A stretch of DNA of 11,093 bases, from positions 1 to 11,093 of the forward strand of contig URNF01000062.1 in NCBI GenBank assembly GCA_900549155.1, given 5' to 3'. A program made the position numbers and the translations under genes. The number at the start of each line of letters is the position of its first letter. Position 1 is the first letter of the stretch. This DNA is from an uncultured Oscillospiraceae bacterium (GTDB lineage Bacteria; Bacillota; Clostridia; Oscillospirales; Acutalibacteraceae). The notes beneath the pieces are model-generated. The model was not told the origin of the DNA. It saw only the letters and a list, made by a program, of their open reading frames with translations, and did not search any database. Positions 7,724-11,093 of the stretch are shown one piece after another.

Positions 7724-7755
7724 AAAAAAGAAAAAATAGCTTAAAAATAAGCTAT
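7724..7755 (-). terminator. Candidate minus-strand terminator facing the tRNA
   Basis: Inverted repeat ATAGCTTA-AAAA-TAAGCTAT (7736-7755). Read on the minus strand it is followed by TTTTTTCTTTTTT (complement of 7736-7724), the form of an intrinsic terminator. No minus-strand gene lies immediately upstream of it, so its job may be to shield the tRNA from antisense transcription. Alternatively it is simply a protein-binding dyad near the integrase promoter. Confidence 0.5.
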
Positions 7756-7757
7756 CG

Positions 7758-7835
7758 TGACTCTATATGACTCTATGATGACCTTATTTTTCGTGATAGT
7801 GTCACCCCATAATGTCATCGCCGGAGTCATTGCCG
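7758..7835. repeat. Cluster of short direct repeats upstream of the integrase
   Basis: Two tandem 10-mers occur, TGACTCTATA (7758-7767) and TGACTCTATG (7768-7777). Next comes an imperfect GTGA-tagtg-TCAC dyad near 7793-7805, then GTCATCGCCG (7814-7823) and GTCATTGCCG (7826-7835), 12 bp apart with one mismatch. Helical-turn-like spacing between tRNA and integrase fits recombinase arm-type or excisionase/repressor binding sites, but this is inference. The rest of the gap from 7638 to 7858 shows no gene. Confidence 0.5.
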
Positions 7836-7858
7836 AAAGAAAGGGCAGATGAAAGTTT

Positions 7859-9073
7859 ATGCAGGAAATGAAAAATTTTGTTCGACGCAAAAAGGGAACC
7901 GGATCCATACAAAGAGATCCACGAGGAGGGTTTCGCATTCGTATCCCCTGCGGAAAGACTGTCGAAAATCACACGCGCTACAAAACGGTCAGCGGATTTA
8001 AAAGTGTGATCGAAGCAGAAGAGGCTCTGAACAAAGCCTTGGGTAATGCGGACATCAATAGTGATAGTGAGGAAAGAAAAACCTTTGGTGACTGGTTAGG
8101 GGAATATCTGGAAGATAAGCGCTCCACCGTTAATTCCGGTGATGTGGGTGTGCGGCCTATCAAGCAAAGAAGTTTTGACAGTATTGAATGCACGGCAAAG
8201 CTATATCTTTTTGAACGACCGGTATCCGGACGCAGAAAGTATCAGCCTACCGGAGAGCCTCTGACGGGAAAAACGATGGATTCAATTACTTCGGAAGATG
8301 TTCGCTGTCTGCTTAATCACATGGAAAAACAGGGTCTTTCCCGTTCTTCTTTGAAAAAAGTATATGATTTGCTCAATCAGGTCTATCGTTTTGCAGCGTT
8401 CCCTTCTCCTGCCGGATTTTCTTTTCGGGCAAATCGGAGTTATCGTATGGCCCCTCCGGCAACCTTTTCCTCCGATGAATTGCATAAATTGGAAACTTAC
8501 CTCAAACGGCTGGAGGAAAAACAGGTTTCGTTTAGCGCGGCAATGGCTCTGCGCTTTATCATTCATACCGGATGTCGTGTAGGGGAGGTGTGCGGCTTCC
8601 ATTGCGAGGATTACAATCGCGGTGACAATACCATAACTGTCCGCCACAACATTTCCTTTGTTCGCAATAACGGGTATCATCCTGTTGAGACAATGCCGAA
8701 AAGCGAACGCAGCTTTCGCACAATACCGTTATCTGTCGGAGCGGTAGATGCTGTCGAAAGCGCTCTCAGACAGCATTCGGGTGGTCTAAGAGACGACAGG
8801 TATGTTTTTGCCACCAAAACCGGCGCACCGCAGGACCCGACAAATCTGTATCGCTTACTGCGGAGCGCTATGGATGGCTGTGGCATTGAGCATGTTCCCG
8901 GAAAGGGCATCCATGCTTTACGACACAGCTTTGTTTCGTCTATGATAGCAAAGGGTGTCACCGCCGAGCGGATCGCTTTATATGTCGGAAACGACCCGAT
9001 GATCACCGCGCGCATCTATACGCATGCGTTGTCTGCCAACGACTTGCGGTTCATTTCCGGGTTGGATGATTAG
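7859..9073 (+). CDS. Tyrosine recombinase / site-specific integrase
   Basis: A 404-residue phage/ICE-type integrase that would cut and rejoin DNA at att sites through a 3'-phosphotyrosyl link. An N-terminal arm-binding domain (about 10-45; KGTGSIQRDPRGGFRIRI) precedes a SAM-like core-binding domain (about 73-195; TFGDWLGEYLEDK) and a catalytic domain (about 205-400). Visible catalytic residues are Arg240 (TGCRVGEV), probable Lys281 (MPKSERSFR), His352 and Arg355 (HALRHSF), and the nucleophile Tyr387 (ARIYTHA). The position usually held by His or Trp (LGH-type motif) is Asn378 in YVGNDPM. Start: ATG 7859 gives the full arm domain. The ribosome site is weak (AAAGGG 13 nt upstream, GAAAG 3 nt upstream), and an in-frame ATG at 7868 is a possible alternative. 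It lies downstream of tRNA-Thr on the same strand, with its own lower GC content. Confidence 0.93.
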   Translation: MQEMKNFVRRKKGTGSIQRDPRGGFRIRIPCGKTVENHTRYKTVSGFKSVIEAEEALNKALGNADINSDSEERKTFGDWLGEYLEDKRSTVNSGDVGVRPIKQRSFDSIECTAKLYLFERPVSGRRKYQPTGEPLTGKTMDSITSEDVRCLLNHMEKQGLSRSSLKKVYDLLNQVYRFAAFPSPAGFSFRANRSYRMAPPATFSSDELHKLETYLKRLEEKQVSFSAAMALRFIIHTGCRVGEVCGFHCEDYNRGDNTITVRHNISFVRNNGYHPVETMPKSERSFRTIPLSVGAVDAVESALRQHSGGLRDDRYVFATKTGAPQDPTNLYRLLRSAMDGCGIEHVPGKGIHALRHSFVSSMIAKGVTAERIALYVGNDPMITARIYTHALSANDLRFISGLDD

Positions 9074-9132
9074 CAGAGTACAGGATCTGTGGCTGGAAAA
9101 ATAGCCGAAAAATAACGAATAATGCATACTTT

Positions 9133-9165
9133 TTGACATTTTCGCCTTTTTTGTTTTCCTATAAT
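9133..9165 (+). promoter_or_regulatory. Possible promoter of the MazF-like gene
   Basis: A consensus TTGACA (9133-9138) and a consensus TATAAT (9160-9165) are present but 21 nt apart, 4 nt more than ideal. Either the spacing makes a weak or regulated promoter, or TATAAT works with another, poor -35. It lies in the 141-bp gap (9074-9214) after the integrase, in which I see no terminator and no antitoxin-sized ORF with a ribosome site. Confidence 0.4.
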
Positions 9166-9214
9166 TACAGGATAAATTTTTATCACTGTTAATTTTTTAA
9201 AAGGAGCAAATGGT

Positions 9215-9550
9215 ATGTATTTACACAAAGGTAGCATCATTTGGGCAAATTTGCCGAAAACAGAGGGATCGGTGCAGTACGGCACGCGTCCGTGCTTGTG
9301 CATGGGAAACGAAAAGGGACTGAGAAACGGGAGCACCGTCACGGTCATTCCGCTGACGCAGCACAAAAAGGCGATGCACCTGCCCGTACATGTTCTGATT
9401 CCGAAAACCATTTTGCCGAAAGAAAGTGTGGCCATGGCGGAGCAGATCACCACTATTTCCAAGGATGCCGTCGTGCAGGTGGTAGGGATGTTGGATCCCA
9501 CACATTTGCAAGCGGTGGAAAAGGCGGTCAAGGCCCAGCTTGGCATCTAA
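9215..9550 (+). CDS. PemK/MazF-family toxin (solitary endoribonuclease)
   Basis: A 111-residue protein with the MazF/PemK fold signature. KGSIIWANLP is the first strand, GSVQYGTRPCLCMGNE the S1-S2 region, TVTVIPLTQHKK the next strand, and LPVHVLI and VAMAEQITTISKD the usual later motifs. Arg25 and Thr48 coincide in position with the catalytic Arg25 and Thr48 of Bacillus subtilis MazF, so RNA cleavage is plausible. MazF toxins normally follow a small antitoxin gene; here the upstream neighbour is the integrase and no antitoxin is visible. The partner may be encoded elsewhere, or the protein may serve element maintenance or regulation. Start: ATG 9215 with AAAAGGAG (9199-9206), 8 nt spacing. 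A nearby ATG at 9210 is out of frame. The codon usage and composition are more GC-rich than the surrounding spacers. Confidence 0.88.
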   Translation: MYLHKGSIIWANLPKTEGSVQYGTRPCLCMGNEKGLRNGSTVTVIPLTQHKKAMHLPVHVLIPKTILPKESVAMAEQITTISKDAVVQVVGMLDPTHLQAVEKAVKAQLGI

Positions 9551-9551
9551 G

Positions 9552-9589
9552 AAAATAGGCGGTACACTCTTCAGTGTGCCGCCTATTTT
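9552..9589 (+). terminator. Intrinsic terminator after the MazF-like gene
   Basis: A 17-bp stem pairs 9552-9568 with 9573-9589 around a CTTC loop, with one T-G wobble. It starts 2 nt after the stop codon and ends in TTTTG. The A-run at the other end means it could also stop minus-strand transcription. It makes the toxin gene a separate unit from the gene that follows. Confidence 0.85.
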
Positions 9590-9612
9590 GTTGTGCAATA
9601 TGACAGTAGATA

Positions 9613-9718
9613 TCCTATATGTAGGACAAATTTTGTGTGCGGAATTCCTTGACATTTTTTTAAATGTTTTCATCCTCCTATTGTAAGAGTTGTTCTGAGA
9701 ACAGCAATAGCGCTTACA
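9613..9718 (+). promoter_or_regulatory. Structured leader / operator region before the winged-helix gene
   Basis: Several dyads crowd this gap. TCCTA-TATG-TAGGA lies at 9613-9626. TGTTCT-G-AGAACA (9691-9703) is nested inside TGTAAG (9682-9687) and CTTACA (9713-9718). A consensus TTGACA lies at 9649-9654, but the nearest -10-like hexamer (TATTGT, 9679-9684) is 24 nt away, so the promoter is unresolved. The nested dyad ends 2 nt before the AGGAGG ribosome site (9721-9726). It could therefore be an operator or a hairpin affecting translation. Autoregulation by the downstream DNA-binding-like protein is a natural guess. Confidence 0.4.
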
Positions 9719-9734
9719 GAAGGAGGTGATAAAA

Positions 9735-10844
9735 ATGCCGGTTTTTACAAGTGAGCAAAAAGAAATCTCGGTGGATAACCGCTCGGTCAGTGTCGTAAGT
9801 GCTTTTAATGCCAATGTTGACAGGCGGGTGTCCATCCCGCGCGCATTCATACAGGTTATGCTGCGATATGATCGGGAACTGCAGCTCAACTCGCGCAACC
9901 TCTTGTTTCCGTATTGTGTGCTGCTGAGCAATGCGCATTTTAGAAAGGAAGAGAGAAGCAAGCGCGTAAACCCCGTCGTTGTCATCAAAAAGTCCGCATA
10001 CCGTTCCTTTTTCGGCGCACATTCCACCGCCGCAAAAGCCGATAGATATTTGGATGCACTGCAGGAAAAAGGGCTCATACGCATTGTGGATGCCAACAAG
10101 GAGACCAAAGCGGTGTATCTCACCGGGATGAGTTGCTTTACCGGAAACGATAGCGCTCTTGCAACCGAGAGACATGCTATTGCCAATCAGTCAGGATATT
10201 TCGTGTTGCCGCGCAAGATTTATGAGACGCATTTTGAAAATGCCGCTGCGTGGGGAAGCGGTGATATTGCACTCGATTTGTGGTTTCACTGCGCCTATAA
10301 CGATGAGCACTTTCCGCTGAGCTGTGCTGCATACCCGATTGCCGTTTATGACAATGTGGCAGATCACCGCCCCGGCTCTGTACAGGGAACGGGCGTTACC
10401 TCTGCGCGCGCCTTGGCAATGCGCCTGCATGTCGATCAAAGAACGATCAGCAGAACGCTGAAAGCTTTGGAAGAGGTGCATTTGATTGTCAGACATGAAA
10501 TTATACTAAACGGCAAGCGCGGGACAATTATCGCGTTTGCAGGATATTTTGAAATGATGTACGGCTTCCGCGCGGAAACGGCTGCCTGTATGCAGGCGAG
10601 AGAATCAAAAATGACGCAATTCTATTATTGGAAAGACGCGCTTGGATACGGACGAGCAAAACGCCTTCGAAGCAGCCAGCTGAACAGAATTTGGAACAAA
10701 GTGAAATATCGTAATCTGCTGCTGGAAAGCAAGGAACATGAGTCTTCGCTCTTGGCATTGGGAGATATTGACAAGCGCGAAATTTCGGAATTTTCAGAAA
10801 GGCTGGATACAGCGGTTTCCTCTAGCCAAAACACTGGGGAATGA
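9735..10844 (+). CDS. Uncharacterised protein with winged-helix-like segments
   Basis: I do not recognise this 369-residue protein. The clearest feature is a winged helix-turn-helix-like segment at about 220-270 (ARALAMRLHVDQRTISRTLKALEEVHLIVRHEII, with a GKRGTIIAF strand as the wing). An earlier stretch at about 78-122 (VVVIKKSAYRSFFG...ADRYLDALQEKGLIRIVD) has a similar helix-helix-strand look and may be a second winged helix. The C-terminus is basic (GYGRAKRLRSSQLNRIWNKVKYRN, about 300-325) and ends in an acidic/Ser-rich tail. There is no signal peptide or membrane segment, so it is probably a cytoplasmic DNA-binding protein. Two winged helices are found in plasmid initiators of the RepA/RepE type and in some element regulators, so either role is possible. 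Start: ATG 9735 with AGGAGG 8 nt upstream. A GTG at 9726 overlaps that site and is unlikely. Confidence 0.8.
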   Translation: MPVFTSEQKEISVDNRSVSVVSAFNANVDRRVSIPRAFIQVMLRYDRELQLNSRNLLFPYCVLLSNAHFRKEERSKRVNPVVVIKKSAYRSFFGAHSTAAKADRYLDALQEKGLIRIVDANKETKAVYLTGMSCFTGNDSALATERHAIANQSGYFVLPRKIYETHFENAAAWGSGDIALDLWFHCAYNDEHFPLSCAAYPIAVYDNVADHRPGSVQGTGVTSARALAMRLHVDQRTISRTLKALEEVHLIVRHEIILNGKRGTIIAFAGYFEMMYGFRAETAACMQARESKMTQFYYWKDALGYGRAKRLRSSQLNRIWNKVKYRNLLLESKEHESSLLALGDIDKREISEFSERLDTAVSSSQNTGE

Positions 10845-11093
10845 ATTTCGGTTTTCGATGTTTATAAGCCCTTGGTATTGCTGGAAGTGGTGTTCACTAT
10901 TTAATTATGCTTTATCGCATAGTTTCATTTGTCGGAAAACCGGTACAGAGGCTGGGGATATATTTTTCTGTACAGTCGCTTGGATAAAGCATAATCTATG
11001 ATTGCTCTCACCTCATGCGCCCATGGCGGGCACATTCGGTTCGCGCTTGTCTTTAGGTCTGCAAAGAAGTGGGCCATGTAGCGCTGCGGCGGG
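10845..11093. other. Right-edge region without a supported gene
   Basis: No confident gene. On the minus strand an open frame enters from the right edge and stops at 10925 (TGA, 10927-10925). Its only internal ATG (11077) would give 50 residues beginning MAHFFADLKTSANRM, with no ribosome site before it. It could be the C-terminal end of a gene lying mostly beyond the window, or chance. The inverted repeat at 10904-10995 lies across its end. No terminator hairpin with a T-tract is seen after the gene ending at 10844. Confidence 0.35.
10904..10995. repeat. 13-bp inverted repeat with nested 7-bp inverted repeat
   Basis: ATTATGCTTTATC (10904-10916) is perfectly complementary to GATAAAGCATAAT (10983-10995) across 66 bases. 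Nested inside, GTACAGA (10943-10949) pairs with TCTGTAC (10967-10973). The left arm can alternatively form a small local hairpin (TATGC 10906-10910 with GCATA 10917-10921). There is no T-tract after it, so it is not an obvious terminator. It could be a folded RNA, or a cis-acting origin-like or binding site. Confidence 0.6.

Larger units (their letters stand above)
7566..11093. mobile_element. Left end of a putative integrative element at tRNA-Thr (partial)
   Basis: This is inferred from context. A tRNA gene with an intact 3' end is followed 270 bp later by a tyrosine recombinase, a solitary MazF-type toxin and an unrecognised DNA-binding-like protein. Base composition falls visibly to the right of the tRNA. 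The exact left boundary is unknown; the T-loop to CCA region (7566-7588) is the usual crossover site for such recombinases. The matching 3' tRNA copy (attR) is not in the window, so the right end must lie beyond 11093 if the reading is right. No conjugation or phage structural gene is visible. Confidence 0.5.

Noticed and set aside
9074..9214. A small antitoxin gene ahead of the MazF-like gene
   Set aside because: No frame with a start codon, ribosome site and useful length is present; several stops interrupt all frames.
9691..9703. LexA (SOS) box
   Set aside because: The dyad is TGTTCT...AGAACA, the reverse orientation of the GAAC...GTTC arms of the Bacillota LexA site, with only a 1-nt centre.
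9221..10186. A 321-residue minus-strand open frame spanning the MazF gene, its terminator and the winged-helix gene
   Set aside because: It crosses a terminator and intergenic dyads and is antisense to two better-supported genes with strong ribosome sites.
7648..10879. CCTTGGTATT at about 7650 and again at about 10870 as possible element ends
   Set aside because: Pairs of 10-mers are expected many times by chance in a window this long, and the flanks diverge.

Overview
The window looks like a chromosomal stretch from a GC-rich, gut-type clostridial Bacillota (Oscillospiraceae/Ruminococcaceae-like). This is inferred from the strong AAGGAGG ribosome binding sites, the very large FtsX-type permease with an extracellular coiled coil, and a domain-swapped family 3 glycosidase of the kind known from Ruminococcus and Butyrivibrio. 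No species can be named from the sequence alone.

Left part (1-7310), core-like and GC-rich. A two-gene ABC transporter operon runs on the minus strand: ATPase 4021-3320, then a coiled-coil FtsX-like permease 3318-100, ending in a strong hairpin terminator (61-100). Divergent from it is a 1018-residue GH3 glycosidase (4208-7264). Its domains are in swapped order (GH3 C-terminal domain, FnIII-like, carbohydrate-binding-like sandwich, then the TIM barrel with the nucleophile Asp954). The 186-bp gap between the divergent genes holds a good promoter for the ABC operon, a weaker extended -10 promoter for the glycosidase, and a 7-5-7 dyad about equally far from both predicted start sites.

Middle (7311-7860). 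A near-consensus promoter (TTGACA-N17-TATCAT) leads into a single tRNA-Thr(TGT) gene at 7513-7588. The roughly 150-nt leader is packed with broken copies of the 5' half of that same tRNA. The tRNA has a G-G mismatch in its T-stem. It is followed by a factor-independent terminator, a second terminator facing the other way, and a cluster of short direct and inverted repeats.

Right part (7859-11093), lower in GC and mobile in character. It holds a tyrosine recombinase with the usual R...K...HxxR...Y residues but Asn where the second His/Trp is expected, a solitary MazF/PemK-type RNase toxin with no visible antitoxin, and an unrecognised 369-residue protein with winged-helix-like segments. The last 250 bases hold a perfect 13-bp inverted repeat with a nested 7-bp one. 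The simplest reading is the left end of an integrative element inserted at the 3' end of the tRNA-Thr gene and running past the right edge. The second att copy is not in the window, so the boundary is inferred. No clearly new system can be demonstrated. The strongest leads are the tRNA-fragment leader, the unrecognised winged-helix protein with its structured leader, and the terminal inverted repeat.
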